64,000 bases of DNA, from contig JAAQVN010000001.1 of NCBI GenBank assembly GCA_011754535.1, forward strand, positions 3,410,001 through 3,474,000. Direction: 5' to 3'. Under the pieces are notes generated by a model, which saw only the letters and a list, made by a program, of their open reading frames with translations, did not search any database and was not told the origin of the DNA. A program made the position numbers and the translations under genes. Position 1 is the first letter of the stretch. Each line of letters opens with the position of its first letter. Source of the DNA: Enterobacter asburiae (GTDB lineage: Bacteria > Pseudomonadota > Gammaproteobacteria > Enterobacterales > Enterobacteriaceae). Below are positions 1 to 9,523 of the stretch, one piece after another.

Positions 1-845
1 TGAATACCGTCGCGGATAGCCTGCTCGCTGACAGCTAATCCGCTGGCGCGCAGTGCCGCCAGCGCGGTTGCCGCGTTAGGCTGTGGTACCTGCGGCAGCG
101 GCAGGTTATCCAGCGCGCCCTGCGCATCGCTGAAGCGCCAGCCGTTGTCCTGTACCTCATACTGCCAGTCAACGCCGCGGCGCAGGAGCCGTGCGCCCTT
201 CTCATTTGCTACATCAGCGATGGTGTGCGGCATGTCCGGCTCGCCGACCACGGCAGGCTTATTCGTGCGGAAAATACCGGCCTTCTCACGGCCGATACTT
301 TCGCGATCGGGGCCAAGCCAGTCGGTATGATCCAGCGCGATGCTGGTGACCACCGCAACATCGGCATCCACCATATTGGTGGCATCAAGACGCCCACCGA
401 GACCCACTTCCAGAATTACCACGTCCAGTTGCGCCTGTTTAAACAGCCACAGCGCCGACAGGGTACCGTATTCGAAATAGGTTAATGAGGTTTCCCCGCG
501 CGCAGCTTCGATAGCCGCGAACGACGCCGTATGGGCAGATTCCGCCAGCTCGCTGTTTTGCACGCGAACGCGCTCGGTGTAACGCACCAGATGCGGGGAG
601 CTGTAGACGCCAACTTTGTAACCCGCCGCCATCAGGACAGATTCCAGCGTGCGGCAGGTGGTGCCTTTACCGTTAGTGCCGGCTACGGTAAACACGAAAG
701 GCGCCGGTTTCAGCACGTCGAGACGCGCGGCAACCTGACTTACGCGATCAAGCCCCATATCGATGGTTTTACTGTGCAGGTTTTCCAGATAAGAAAGCCA
801 CGCGGCCAGGGGCGACGTGGCTTGGAGAATGCTTTTATTTTCCAT
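1..845 (-). CDS. folC: Bifunctional dihydrofolate synthase / folylpolyglutamate synthase, 3' end cut by window edge
   Basis: This is the N-terminal two thirds (about 281 codons) of FolC, which adds glutamate to dihydropteroate and then extends the polyglutamate tail of reduced folates in the cytosol. The start is the ATG whose complement lies at 843-845; the product begins MENKSILQATSPLAAWLSYL. The Mur-ligase-type P-loop GTNGKGTTC is readable near 657-683, and the following regions match FolC throughout. The gene lies downstream of accD on the same strand, the usual enterobacterial order, with a hairpin terminator between them. The missing part is only because the window begins here. Confidence 0.95.
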   Translation of the reverse strand, partial: MENKSILQATSPLAAWLSYLENLHSKTIDMGLDRVSQVAARLDVLKPAPFVFTVAGTNGKGTTCRTLESVLMAAGYKVGVYSSPHLVRYTERVRVQNSELAESAHTASFAAIEAARGETSLTYFEYGTLSALWLFKQAQLDVVILEVGLGGRLDATNMVDADVAVVTSIALDHTDWLGPDRESIGREKAGIFRTNKPAVVGEPDMPHTIADVANEKGARLLRRGVDWQYEVQDNGWRFSDAQGALDNLPLPQVPQPNAATALAALRASGLAVSEQAIRDGI

Positions 846-877
846 AATGCCCGGTTGTCATTAACAGGTTATAAAGC

Positions 878-909
878 AAAAGGGCAGCGCCATCTGGCCC
901 TGCCCTTTT
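878..909 (-). terminator. Rho-independent terminator after accD
   Basis: AAAAGGGCAG pairs with CTGCCCTTTT around a 12-base loop, ending in T residues on the minus strand. It sits directly after the accD stop and before folC. Confidence 0.75.
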
Positions 910-915
910 CAGTTA

Positions 916-1821
916 TCAGGCCTCGGGTTCCTGATCCGGTACCACCACGCCTTCGCGCGGCTCATCCGGGTTCGGCGCTGGCAGATTCATCAGCTTCGCC
1001 AGAATGCTGGCCAGTTTCAGGCGCATTTCAGGGCGGCGGACGATCATGTCGATAGCGCCTTTCTCAATGAGGAACTCACTGCGCTGGAAGCCAGGCGGCA
1101 GCTTTTCACGAACGGTCTGCTCGATGACGCGAGGACCGGCAAAGCCGATCAGTGCTTTTGGCTCAGCGATGTTCAGGTCGCCCAGCATCGCGAAGCTTGC
1201 AGAGACGCCACCCATGGTTGGGTCAGTCAGCACGGAGATGTACGGCAGACCGCGCTCCTGCATTTTCGCCAGCGCTGCAGAGGTTTTCGCCATCTGCATC
1301 AAGGACATCAGCGCTTCCTGCATACGTGCACCACCAGAGGCAGAGAAGCAGATCAGCGGACAGTTGTCTTCCAGCGCCTGCTCAACGGCACGCACAAAGC
1401 GCGCGCCCACCACGGAGCCCATAGAGCCGCCCATAAAGGAGAACTCAAACGCAGCGGCAACAACCGGCATCTCATGCAGGGTGCCTTTCATGACGATCAG
1501 CGCGTCTTTCTCGCCGGTCTCTTTCTGTGCAGAGGCCAGACGATCTTTGTATTTTTTGGAATCGCGGAACTTGAGCACATCTTTTGGCTCCAGTTCACTG
1601 CCCAGTTCTACCAGAGAACCTTCGTCCAGCAGGCTATGCAGGCGGTTGCGCGCCGACATACGCATATGGTGGTCGCACTTCGGACACACCTCAAGATTGC
1701 GTTCCAGCTCTGCACGGTACAGAACCTGGCCGCAGCTATCACACTTCGTCCATACCCCTTCAGGAATGCTCGCTTTGCGCGTCGGGGTAATGTTGCTTTT
1801 AATTCGTTCAATCCAGCTCAT
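916..1821 (-). CDS. accD: Acetyl-CoA carboxylase carboxyltransferase subunit beta
   Basis: AccD pairs with AccA to transfer the carboxyl group from biotin to acetyl-CoA, making malonyl-CoA, the first committed step of fatty acid synthesis. The 301-residue product starts at the ATG at 1819-1821 ([10 protein letters not shown]); a longer in-frame extension upstream is not family sequence. The N-terminal zinc ribbon is visible as Cys27, Cys30, Cys46 and Cys49, followed by the crotonase-fold domain with [10 protein letters not shown] and [10 protein letters not shown]. The acidic, Pro- and Glu-rich tail is typical of the enterobacterial protein. The neighbours dedA and folC are conserved. Confidence 0.97.
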   Translation of the reverse strand: MSWIERIKSNITPTRKASIPEGVWTKCDSCGQVLYRAELERNLEVCPKCDHHMRMSARNRLHSLLDEGSLVELGSELEPKDVLKFRDSKKYKDRLASAQKETGEKDALIVMKGTLHEMPVVAAAFEFSFMGGSMGSVVGARFVRAVEQALEDNCPLICFSASGGARMQEALMSLMQMAKTSAALAKMQERGLPYISVLTDPTMGGVSASFAMLGDLNIAEPKALIGFAGPRVIEQTVREKLPPGFQRSEFLIEKGAIDMIVRRPEMRLKLASILAKLMNLPAPNPDEPREGVVVPDQEPEA

Positions 1822-1975
1822 TGATAACCTTTCTGCCTGAACCTGGTCGTATGCCAGTTTTGCTATAAGAGGCGAATAATGCCATTTTTGCCTCCAACAG
1901 ACCATGAATGTTGCACATTAAAACATAACAGCCCGAAACTTTGGATAAAAAAGTGGTCGAACCGCCAGTGTGCAT

Positions 1976-2635
1976 TTACTTCGCTTGTTTTGCCGCCGCA
2001 CGTTTGTGACGAATGATTTCGATAACGCCCGGCAGAACGGAAAGCACAATAATCGCTACAATCAGTAACTTAAGGTTTTCCTGAACTACCGGCAAATCGC
2101 CAAACAGGTACCCTGCATAGGTAAACAGTAGCACCCACAGCAGCGCGCCTGCGACGTTATACATTGCAAAATGACGATAGGACATATGCCCCATTCCCGC
2201 CACAAACGGTGCAAATGTGCGCACAATAGGCACAAAACGCGCAAGGATAATGGTTTTTCCACCATGACGTTCATAGAAGGCATGGGTCTTGTCTAAATAG
2301 CTGCGGCGGAAAATTTTCGAATCAGGATTGCTGAACAATCGCTCACCGAACACCCTGCCAATCGTATAGTTGACCGCATCACCGACAATCGCGGCGATCA
2401 CCATCAATACCACCATCAGATGCACGTTCAAATCATTGGTGGGCAACGCCGATAACGCGCCGGCTACAAACAGCAGCGAGTCGCCAGGCAGGAACGGCGT
2501 AACGACCAGCCCGGTTTCACAGAACAGAATGAGGAACAGAATGGCGTAAACCCAGACGCCGTACTGCGCCACCAGCTCCGCCAGGTGAACATCAATATGC
2601 AGAATGAAATCAATCAGAAAACGTATTACGTCCAT
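1976..2635 (-). CDS. dedA: DedA family inner membrane protein
   Basis: This 219-residue polytopic membrane protein is the same length as E. coli DedA. DedA/SNARE-associated proteins are implicated in proton-dependent membrane homeostasis and in lipid-carrier (undecaprenyl phosphate) recycling; the role of this exact paralogue is less certain. Hydrophobic stretches lie at about residues 25-70, 85-105 and 140-200. The family signature is clear: [19 protein letters not shown] and [18 protein letters not shown], holding the conserved Glu, Asp and Arg residues needed in the family. It lies between truA and accD on one strand, 28 bases after truA, so it is probably cotranscribed with truA. Confidence 0.95.
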   Translation of the reverse strand: MDVIRFLIDFILHIDVHLAELVAQYGVWVYAILFLILFCETGLVVTPFLPGDSLLFVAGALSALPTNDLNVHLMVVLMVIAAIVGDAVNYTIGRVFGERLFSNPDSKIFRRSYLDKTHAFYERHGGKTIILARFVPIVRTFAPFVAGMGHMSYRHFAMYNVAGALLWVLLFTYAGYLFGDLPVVQENLKLLIVAIIVLSVLPGVIEIIRHKRAAAKQAK

Positions 2636-2663
2636 ATTGTCTAAGCCTTAATTGCACCTTTGT

Positions 2664-3476
2664 TTAGTCCGCTAAAAACAGCGGGCCCATTGGCGATTTT
2701 GGCAGGTCAAACCGATCCGGATAGTCTACCGAGACCAGATACAGTCCTTCCGCTTTCGCCGTGGCTGCCGCAAGCGTTCTGTCCTTCGCTGCCAGCAGGT
2801 CTGCAATCCAGCTCTCCGGCTGGTGTCCGGCACCCACTTCCATCAGGCTGCCTACAATATTCCGCACCATATGATGTACAAAGGCATTGGCTTTGATATC
2901 CACCACCACATACGCGCCAAAACGACTGACGTTAATGTGCATGACGTTACGCCACGGCGTGCGGGACTGACACTGCACCGCACGAAACGACGTAAAGTCA
3001 TTTTCACCAATCAGACACTGCGCCGCGCGATGCATGCGTTCTGCATCGAGCGGTTCATAAAAATGCGTCACGCCCTGGCTTAACACCGCCGGGCGCAGAC
3101 GCTGGTTGTAAATGACATAACGATAGCGACGCGCCGTCGCGCTGAAGCGCGCGTGAAAATCATCCGGCACAGCTTTCACCCAACGCACCGCGATGTCACC
3201 AGGCAAATTCGCATTTACACCCAGCGTCCAGGCAGCATCCTTACGCACGGCGGTGGTTTCAAAGTGCACCACCTGCCCCGTGCCGTGAACACCCGCGTCC
3301 GTACGTCCCGCGCACAGGACGTTTATCGGCTCGTTTGCCACCTGAGAGAGCGCTTTCTCCAGCTTTTCCTGGACGCTGCGTACCTCATTCTGACGCTGCC
3401 AGCCATAGTATTTACTGCCGTCGTACTCAATACCGAGGGCAATTTTATGAACCGGCTTTTGTTCCACGTCTGACAT
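2664..3476 (-). CDS. truA: tRNA pseudouridine(38-40) synthase TruA
   Basis: TruA converts uridines 38, 39 and 40 of many tRNAs to pseudouridine. The 270-residue protein carries the catalytic aspartate at residue 60 in [15 protein letters not shown], the invariant signature of the family. Its start codon overlaps the usg stop by one base (TGATG arrangement at 3474-3478), so translation is likely coupled to usg. The pdxB-usg-truA-dedA order is the one known from E. coli. Confidence 0.97.
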   Translation of the reverse strand: MSDVEQKPVHKIALGIEYDGSKYYGWQRQNEVRSVQEKLEKALSQVANEPINVLCAGRTDAGVHGTGQVVHFETTAVRKDAAWTLGVNANLPGDIAVRWVKAVPDDFHARFSATARRYRYVIYNQRLRPAVLSQGVTHFYEPLDAERMHRAAQCLIGENDFTSFRAVQCQSRTPWRNVMHINVSRFGAYVVVDIKANAFVHHMVRNIVGSLMEVGAGHQPESWIADLLAAKDRTLAAATAKAEGLYLVSVDYPDRFDLPKSPMGPLFLAD

Positions 3477-4489
3477 CAGTACAGATACTCCTGCACCAGC
3501 TTCTCGGCGATCTTGACCGCCATCAGCGCGCCGCCGAAGCGAACGTTGTCCGCAACGGACCAGAACTGAACCTGCTCCGGCATACCGTAGTCGTTACGCA
3601 CGCAGCCAACGGAGAGATGCGCGCTGCCGGTAGCGTCGCCCACCTGCGTCGGGAACTCGCTCTCTTCGGAAAGGACAATGTCTTCACCGCGGCCAAACGC
3701 ATCGCGCGCTTCTTCTGCCGCGAGCGGGCGCAGCGCTTCAAAACCGACCATCTGCGCGTGGCCGTAGAAGACCGGCGACTGCACGACGCTGGCGGAAATC
3801 ATCAGCCCCTCGTCCTGCAGAATCTTGCGCGCTTCGTCGACGAGACGGCGCTCTTCGCGCACGGAACCTTCACGATCCGGCAGCAGCGGCAGCATGTTGA
3901 ATGCCAGCTGGCGACCGAAGAAATCGTCTTCGTCAATCGGGATGCCGTTCAGCAGCTTCGCGCTTTGCCCTGCCAGCGCGTCGACGGCCTTTTTGCCATT
4001 TGCCGAGGCGGACAGCAGGCTGGTCACGGTGATACGCGACAGGCCGCCATCGTCAATCAGCGGCTTCAGCGCGGTCAGCAGCTGGCTGGTCAGACTGTTC
4101 GGGACCGCGATGATATTGCGGTTACGGTAGTCAGCCAGCACAAACGGGTTGACGTCCGGAACCACCAGCGGCACGTCCGGCTCCAGGGAGAAGAGACCGC
4201 TCAGGTCGATCGCCAGACAGCCCGAATTGGTCGCATCTTCGATGTAAGACGCCGTCGCCTCAGCCCCCGCGGCAAAAAACGCCAGCTGCGCCTGAGTCCA
4301 GTCAAACTCTGCCGCGTCCTGAACCATGACGGATTTACCGCCAAAACGCAGATGCTCGCCCGCGCTGTCGGCACGCGCCAGAGCATAAATTTCTCCCACC
4401 GGGAACTGACGCTCAGCAAGGGTTTCGAGCAGGGCTTCACCCACGGCACCCGTGGCACCTAAAATGGCAATGTTCCAGCCTTCAGACAT
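3476..4489 (-). CDS. usg: USG-1 protein, aspartate-semialdehyde dehydrogenase-like
   Basis: This 337-residue protein is related to aspartate-semialdehyde dehydrogenase and is encoded upstream of truA, as in E. coli. The N-terminal Rossmann motif [14 protein letters not shown] is intact at about residues 10-23. At the place where true enzymes carry the catalytic cysteine (usually PNC-type), this protein reads [13 protein letters not shown], so the thiol nucleophile appears replaced by serine. That agrees with USG-1 having no demonstrated dehydrogenase activity. A hairpin just upstream (4508-4542) probably separates part of its transcription from pdxB. Confidence 0.93.
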   Translation of the reverse strand: MSEGWNIAILGATGAVGEALLETLAERQFPVGEIYALARADSAGEHLRFGGKSVMVQDAAEFDWTQAQLAFFAAGAEATASYIEDATNSGCLAIDLSGLFSLEPDVPLVVPDVNPFVLADYRNRNIIAVPNSLTSQLLTALKPLIDDGGLSRITVTSLLSASANGKKAVDALAGQSAKLLNGIPIDEDDFFGRQLAFNMLPLLPDREGSVREERRLVDEARKILQDEGLMISASVVQSPVFYGHAQMVGFEALRPLAAEEARDAFGRGEDIVLSEESEFPTQVGDATGSAHLSVGCVRNDYGMPEQVQFWSVADNVRFGGALMAVKIAEKLVQEYLY

Positions 4490-4507
4490 GGTGGTTTACT
4501 CCAGAAA

Positions 4508-4542
4508 TAAAAAAGCGTCCCTGTCGGCGTATCCGACAGGGA
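4508..4542 (-). terminator. Hairpin terminator between pdxB and usg
   Basis: TCCCTGTCGG pairs with CCGACAGGGA around a 5-base loop and is followed on the minus strand by GCTTTTTTATT. It lies between the pdxB stop and the usg start and would reduce readthrough. Confidence 0.75.
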
Positions 4543-4556
4543 GCATTAAGAAGACA

Positions 4557-5693
4557 TTAATGCGCCGGGTGATGAACGGCGTTAAAACCCAGTTTCTTGA
4601 GCAGCGCCGCAGCCGTTGCGTCGTCGCACATCACATACAGGGAAGACCACTCGCGGCGCTCAACGTAGTTCTTGCGCAGCTTGTCAAATTCACCCGGGAT
4701 CCCCGCCACCTTACGCAGCAGCGCGTCATCGCGGCGCACATCATACACTAAATGCACCAGCCTTTTCAGCGTTGCCTGATCGAGGGGACCGTGCAGCGTA
4801 ATGCGGCCAAATTCAGGTGCGGGGAGTAAGGTATCCAGCGCTACCTGCTGCGGATGACCAATAAAGGCGCTATAGGCTTCAAACACCTGCGTCGTGCCGC
4901 GCGCTTTGCCTTCAAGCGTATATCCCGCGATATGCGCAGTGGCTACGTCAACCTTATTCAGCAGTTCAACGTTGAGATCCGGCTCCGGCTCCCAGACGTC
5001 CAGCACCACGCTGAGGTCTTGCCCTTCATCCAGACATTTCAGCAGCGCGGCATTATCCACCACCGGGCCACGGCAGGCATTTATCAGAATTGTGCCAGCC
5101 TTCAGGCGACGAATCAGCGCCTCGTCAGCCAGGTGCAGGGACTTATACGGCCCCTCTTTAAACAGCGGCGTGTGGAACGTCAGCACATCGCACTGCTCTA
5201 CCAGCTCATCCAGCGCGCGGAAATCCTCGTCGTCGCCGTTGTCTTTACGCGGCGGATCGCACAGCAGCGTGCGGATCCCTAACGCTTCAAGGCGCTTTTG
5301 CAGGCGCCCGCCGACGTTACCCACGCCGACAATCCCCACGGTGCGGTCTTTCAGCGCAAAACCGTCGCGCTCGGCCAGCATCAGCAGCGAGGAGAAAACG
5401 TATTCCACAACGGCAATAGCATTACAGCCCGGCGCGGCAGAGAAGCCGATCCCCGCCTGCTTAAGCCACTTGTCATCCACATGATCGGTCCCCGCCGTTG
5501 CGGTCCCGACAAATTTCACCGTTTTGCCGGAGAGCAACGTCTCATTTACTTTGGTCACCGAGCGCACCATCAGGGCGTCTGCATCATCCAGTTCGTTGAC
5601 CGGGATTGGGCGACCAGGGACAGCCTTAACGTCGCCAAGGCGGCTAAACAGCTCGCGGGCGTAAGGCATATTTTCATCAACGAGGATTTTCAC
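4557..5693 (-). CDS. pdxB: 4-phosphoerythronate dehydrogenase PdxB
   Basis: PdxB oxidises 4-phospho-D-erythronate to 2-oxo-3-hydroxy-4-phosphobutanoate, the second step of pyridoxal phosphate synthesis. The family N-terminus [15 protein letters not shown] starts at a GTG codon (complement at 5691-5693), giving 378 residues, the E. coli length. The in-frame sequence further upstream is not family sequence. The D-2-hydroxyacid dehydrogenase NAD fold is shown by [13 protein letters not shown], and catalytic-region motifs by [10 protein letters not shown] and [13 protein letters not shown]. The C-terminal PdxB-specific dimerisation domain is complete. Confidence 0.97.
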   Translation of the reverse strand: MKILVDENMPYARELFSRLGDVKAVPGRPIPVNELDDADALMVRSVTKVNETLLSGKTVKFVGTATAGTDHVDDKWLKQAGIGFSAAPGCNAIAVVEYVFSSLLMLAERDGFALKDRTVGIVGVGNVGGRLQKRLEALGIRTLLCDPPRKDNGDDEDFRALDELVEQCDVLTFHTPLFKEGPYKSLHLADEALIRRLKAGTILINACRGPVVDNAALLKCLDEGQDLSVVLDVWEPEPDLNVELLNKVDVATAHIAGYTLEGKARGTTQVFEAYSAFIGHPQQVALDTLLPAPEFGRITLHGPLDQATLKRLVHLVYDVRRDDALLRKVAGIPGEFDKLRKNYVERREWSSLYVMCDDATAAALLKKLGFNAVHHPAH

Positions 5694-5806
5694 GTCTGAG
5701 TACCTGTTTGAGAGGAAGAAAACCTGCCAAGTGTGCCATAATCTGGCCGCCAGGCATATACGTATACCTGGTTTACGCTGAGTTTTGACTTTAAGGATTT
5801 TTGACG

Positions 5807-6811
5807 ATGCAGCCCATTTCAGGTACGCCGCCACGCCCTCCGGGTGAAGGCCCTGTCACGCCAAACGTTGCCGGTGAACAGCCGCTATCCACGCAACAGC
5901 GCACCGTGCTGGAGCGACTGATCACGCGCCTGATTGCGCTGACTTCACAACAAAATGCGGAAGTCTGGGCCGGGGTAAAGCATGACTTAGGCGTGAGGAA
6001 CGACGCACCGCTGCAGTCGCGTCATTTCCCTGCCGCTGAGCAAAATCTCAACCAGCGTATTACGACCGCGCAGCAAAACCACACCACGCGTCAGATTGTC
6101 ACACAGCTGACCGAGCTGCTGGGCCAGGGAAATAATCGTCAGGCTGTCAGTGACTTTATCCGTCAGCAGTATGGCCAGACCGCCCTGAGCCAGCTTACGC
6201 CAGACCAGCTTAAAACCGTGCTGACGCTGTTGCAGAACAATCAGTTGTCTATTCCGCAGCCTCAGGTGCGCCCGTCAACCGAGCGCCCGCTGCAGCCTGC
6301 CGAGCACAATACGCTGAACCAGATGGTAACCAAACTGGCTGCCGCTACCGGCGAGTCGACGAAGCTTATCTGGCAATCCATGCTTGAACTGTCCGGCGTG
6401 AAGGCGGGTGAGCTGATACCGGCCAGGCAGTTTACCCATCTGGTGACCTGGCTTCAGGCGCGCCAGACGCTCAGCACCCAGAGTGCCCCAACCCTGCATA
6501 CCGTTCAGGCGGCGCTTAAACAGCCGCTGGAGCCGCACGAGTTCGAGGTGATTCGGGATTACGCCCAGCAGAACTGGCAGGCCACGCCGCAAACGGTGCT
6601 GACCACCGCGCAGGTGCAGGATCTGCTCAATCAAATCTTCGTTCGCCGCGCCGAGCGGGAAGGCGGCGTGCCGGAGGTAAGAAACGTTCAGCCGATCTAT
6701 AGCCCGCTGTTTGCCCCCGTTGTGGAGACGTTCAGAACGCTCTCTGCCCGTCCGGGATTAATGTTTATTGCGTTATTGATTGCGCTGGCGATTTTCTGGC
6801 TGGTTGCCTGA
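5807..6811 (+). CDS. flk: Flagellar regulator Flk (Div)
   Basis: This 334-residue protein corresponds to Flk, an inner-membrane protein that in Salmonella keeps FlgM and hook-type substrates from being secreted into the periplasm before ring assembly. I chose ATG 5807 (MQPISGTPP) over the in-frame TTG at 5801 because the AAGGA at about 5792 is well spaced for it. The N-terminus is Pro-rich, the body Gln-rich, and a single C-terminal transmembrane helix (about the last 25 residues, ending IFWLVA) gives a tail-anchored topology. It diverges from pdxB, as in E. coli. Confidence 0.9.
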   Translation: MQPISGTPPRPPGEGPVTPNVAGEQPLSTQQRTVLERLITRLIALTSQQNAEVWAGVKHDLGVRNDAPLQSRHFPAAEQNLNQRITTAQQNHTTRQIVTQLTELLGQGNNRQAVSDFIRQQYGQTALSQLTPDQLKTVLTLLQNNQLSIPQPQVRPSTERPLQPAEHNTLNQMVTKLAAATGESTKLIWQSMLELSGVKAGELIPARQFTHLVTWLQARQTLSTQSAPTLHTVQAALKQPLEPHEFEVIRDYAQQNWQATPQTVLTTAQVQDLLNQIFVRRAEREGGVPEVRNVQPIYSPLFAPVVETFRTLSARPGLMFIALLIALAIFWLVA

Positions 6812-6815
6812 GGAT

Positions 6816-6897
6816 TTGCCCGGTGGCGCTACGCTTACCGGGCCTACAACGGCTCGAACCGTAGGCCGGGTAAGGCGCAGCCGCCACCCGGCGACAA
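6816..6897. repeat. Paired REP elements (BIME) between flk and yfcJ
   Basis: Two inverted REP-like units face each other: GCCCGGTGGCGCTACGCTTA on the left and GTAGGCCGGGTAAGGCGCAG followed by CCGCCACCCGGC on the right. Each matches the enterobacterial REP consensus. They sit between the convergent ends of flk and yfcJ, a typical place where REP pairs stabilise mRNA ends or bind gyrase. Confidence 0.85.
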
Positions 6898-6900
6898 TAG

Positions 6901-8079
6901 TTAATTTCTGCGAAACGCCATCAGCGTCACCACGATCCCCACCACCGCAGAAACCGCGCCGGCCAGGAAGACGGACGGGTAGCCAAACGAGGTGGCTAAC
7001 AGCCCGGCCAGCGGCCCGGTTACCCCGTATGAGATATCCTGAAACGCCGCGTAGCCGCCCAGCGCCGTACCGCGTACCTGCGGCGCCACGCGCTTCACCA
7101 CCTCAACGCCCAGCGCCGGGAATATCAGCGAACAGCCGCAGCCGGTGAGCGCGGCACCAAGCAGCGCAACGGAGGCGACCGGCGCCTGCCAGAGCAGCAC
7201 CAGCCCAATGGTTTCAATCACCAGCGACGCCACCGCCACCTTCACTCCGCCAAAGCGATCCGGCATCCAGCCGAACAGGACGCGCATCAGGACAAACGCG
7301 CCGCCAAAGGCAGTCAGCGTAAAGCCCGCCATCGCCCAGCCGCGGCTCATAAAATAGAGGGAAACGAAGGTACCAATCACCGCGAAGCCTACTCCCTGAA
7401 GCGCCAGCCCGAGCCCTGGCTGCCAGATTTGCCCCACCACACTCCACAGCGAAGGACGTTCGCCTTTATGGGCGGGCACCTTGCGTACCGAACCGTTAAA
7501 AACCCACGCCAGCAGCGGTAATACCATGGTGGTTGCTGCCAGTACCGCAAAACCAAACTGGCTGTGGATCAGCAAACCCAGCGGCGCGCCTGCAGCCAGT
7601 GCGCCATAAATCGCCATCCCGTTCCAGGACATCACTTTGCCGGAGCGCGCAGGCCCCACCAGCCCCATGCCCCAGGTCAGTGTGCCGGTCAGCAGTTGGC
7701 TTTCACCGAAGCCAAGGATTAAGCGCCCCGCCACCAGCAGCGCAAATTTATACGCGGCATCGACCGGCAGGAGAGCGGCCAGCAGCCACGCGCCGCCCGC
7801 CAGCCCGCAGGCGAACATCCCCTGCAACGCCGAGCGTTTTGCACCGTGCTGATCCGCCAGCCGTCCTGCGTAGCCGCGGGTTAATACCGTGGCTAAAAAC
7901 TGAATGCCCACGGCAATGCCGACCATGGTGTTGCCATAGCCGAGTTCCTGATGAACGAACAGCGGGATCACCGGCAGCGGCAGGCCAACGGTCATATAGG
8001 TCAGAAATACCGCAAAGGCGATACGGAAAAGAGAAAGGTTCCCGGAAGGAGTGCCCTTCTCGGGGGTAACAGCCTTCAT
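6901..8079 (-). CDS. yfcJ: MFS transporter YfcJ
   Basis: This 392-residue major facilitator superfamily protein matches E. coli YfcJ in length and position beside fabB. The start is the ATG at 8077-8079 ([10 protein letters not shown]) with a GGAG ribosome site five bases upstream; a longer in-frame start near 8139 lies inside the fabB terminator and is unlikely. About twelve hydrophobic segments are visible, with the MFS loop motif [16 protein letters not shown] between helices 2 and 3. The family includes efflux proteins of arabinose- and drug-like substrates, but the true substrate is unknown. Confidence 0.9.
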   Translation of the reverse strand: MKAVTPEKGTPSGNLSLFRIAFAVFLTYMTVGLPLPVIPLFVHQELGYGNTMVGIAVGIQFLATVLTRGYAGRLADQHGAKRSALQGMFACGLAGGAWLLAALLPVDAAYKFALLVAGRLILGFGESQLLTGTLTWGMGLVGPARSGKVMSWNGMAIYGALAAGAPLGLLIHSQFGFAVLAATTMVLPLLAWVFNGSVRKVPAHKGERPSLWSVVGQIWQPGLGLALQGVGFAVIGTFVSLYFMSRGWAMAGFTLTAFGGAFVLMRVLFGWMPDRFGGVKVAVASLVIETIGLVLLWQAPVASVALLGAALTGCGCSLIFPALGVEVVKRVAPQVRGTALGGYAAFQDISYGVTGPLAGLLATSFGYPSVFLAGAVSAVVGIVVTLMAFRRN

Positions 8080-8101
8080 GCATAACTCCGTGTTCAGGCA
8101 T

Positions 8102-8128
8102 AAAAAAAGGGAGCCTTCCGGCTCCCTT
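8102..8128 (-). terminator. Rho-independent terminator of fabB
   Basis: AAGGGAGCC pairs with GGCTCCCTT around a 4-base loop, followed by a run of T on the minus strand, just after the fabB stop. Confidence 0.85.
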
Positions 8129-8147
8129 CTATTATACATTCAAACGC

Positions 8148-9365
8148 TTATGCTTTCAGCTTGCGCATAACCAGCGTGGCGTTGGTGCCGCCGAAGCCGA
8201 AGCTGTTGGACATCACGGTGGTCAGCGTCGCTTCCGTTGGTTTGGTCACGATGTTCAGGCCAGCCGCCTGCTCGTCCATCTCTTCGATGTTGATGCTTGG
8301 AGCGATAAAGCCGTTTTCCAGCATCAGCAGAGAGTAGATCGCTTCCTGCACGCCAGCCGCCCCCAGAGAGTGACCGGTCATGGCTTTGGTGGCAGAGATA
8401 GCCGGGCTGTTGTCGCCGAACACTTCACGGATTGCGCCCAGCTCTTTCACGTCGCCTACCGGAGTAGAGGTACCGTGGGAGTTCAGGTAGTCGATTGGGG
8501 TATCAACGCCGTGCATCGCCATCTTCATGCAGCGCACCGCGCCTTCGCCGGACGGAGCAACCATGTCGGCGCCGTCGGACGTCGCTCCATAGCCCACGAT
8601 CTCAGCGTAGATGTGCGCGCCGCGCGCCAGGGCATGCTCCAGCTCTTCAACCACAACCATACCGCCGCCGCCCGCGATGACGAAACCGTCACGGTGCGCG
8701 TCATAGGTACGGGAGGCTTTGTCTGGGGTCTCGTTGTACTTAGTGGACAGTGCGCCCATCGCGTCGAACTCACAGGCCATTTCCCAGCCCAGCTCTTCGC
8801 CACCGCCGGCAAATACGATGTCCTGTTTACCCAGTTGGATCTGCTCAACAGCATTACCGATACAGTGCGCGGAAGTCGCACACGCGGAGCTGATGGAGTA
8901 GTTCACACCGTGGATTTTGAACGGGGTCGCCAGGCACGCGGAAACCGCAGAACCCATGGCTTTAGTCACCACATACGGACCTACCGCTTTCAGACCACGC
9001 GGGCTGCGCATAGCGTCAGCACCGAATACCTGCGCTTTTGATGAGCCGCCGGAACCAGCAATCAGGCCCACGCGCGGGTTGTTCTGATAAACCTCTTCAC
9101 TCAGGCCAGAATCTTTGATCGCTTCCTGCATGGAGAGATAAGCATAAATAGAGGCATCGTTCATGAAACGAACCACTTTACGGTCAATCAAACCGGTGGT
9201 GTCCAGTTTGACGTTACCCCATACGTGGCTACGCATACCTGAATCTTTAAACTCTTCAGAGAAAGTGATCCCGGAGCGTCCTTCACGCAGAGATGCCAGG
9301 ACTTCCTGCTGGTTATTACCGATGCTGGAAACAATGCCCAGGCCAGTAATCACTGCACGTTTCAT
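8148..9365 (-). CDS. fabB: Beta-ketoacyl-ACP synthase I
   Basis: FabB condenses malonyl-ACP with acyl-ACP and is essential for unsaturated fatty acid elongation. The 405-residue protein carries the full catalytic triad: the cysteine in [10 protein letters not shown] (about residue 162), the histidine in [11 protein letters not shown] and the histidine in [10 protein letters not shown]. It is one residue shorter than E. coli FabB because the loop after residue 106 reads [10 protein letters not shown]. FabR and FadR operators lie upstream, so expression should respond to the unsaturated-lipid state. Confidence 0.98.
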   Translation of the reverse strand: MKRAVITGLGIVSSIGNNQQEVLASLREGRSGITFSEEFKDSGMRSHVWGNVKLDTTGLIDRKVVRFMNDASIYAYLSMQEAIKDSGLSEEVYQNNPRVGLIAGSGGSSKAQVFGADAMRSPRGLKAVGPYVVTKAMGSAVSACLATPFKIHGVNYSISSACATSAHCIGNAVEQIQLGKQDIVFAGGGEELGWEMACEFDAMGALSTKYNETPDKASRTYDAHRDGFVIAGGGGMVVVEELEHALARGAHIYAEIVGYGATSDGADMVAPSGEGAVRCMKMAMHGVDTPIDYLNSHGTSTPVGDVKELGAIREVFGDNSPAISATKAMTGHSLGAAGVQEAIYSLLMLENGFIAPSINIEEMDEQAAGLNIVTKPTEATLTTVMSNSFGFGGTNATLVMRKLKA

Positions 9366-9412
9366 TCAATACCTCTGTAAGTCGCACTATAAAAAGTTTC
9401 GAGTCGCACAAT

Positions 9413-9448
9413 AGCGTACACTTGTACGCCGAACAAGTCCGATCAGAC
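9413..9448 (-). promoter_or_regulatory. FabR and FadR operators upstream of fabB
   Basis: AGCGTACACTTGTACGCC (9413-9430) is a near-perfect palindrome matching the FabR box. It is directly followed by GAACAAGTCCGATCAGAC (9431-9448), matching the known FadR activator site of fabB. The positions lie 48-83 bases upstream of the fabB ATG, as in E. coli. Confidence 0.85.
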
Positions 9449-9523
9449 ATTTTCTGCGGAAATTTGCACCGATGGACTCACATCGTTAAGATCGTGCCAC
9501 TGCCTGTCAGACGAGTAACTTAC

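Noticed and set aside
1004..1840. Long plus-strand open frame of 278 codons
   Set aside because: It is the antisense shadow of accD, rich in Ser and Arg, with no family resemblance.
3335..4462. Plus-strand open frame of 375 codons
   Set aside because: It spans antisense of truA and usg; both real genes are clear on the other strand.
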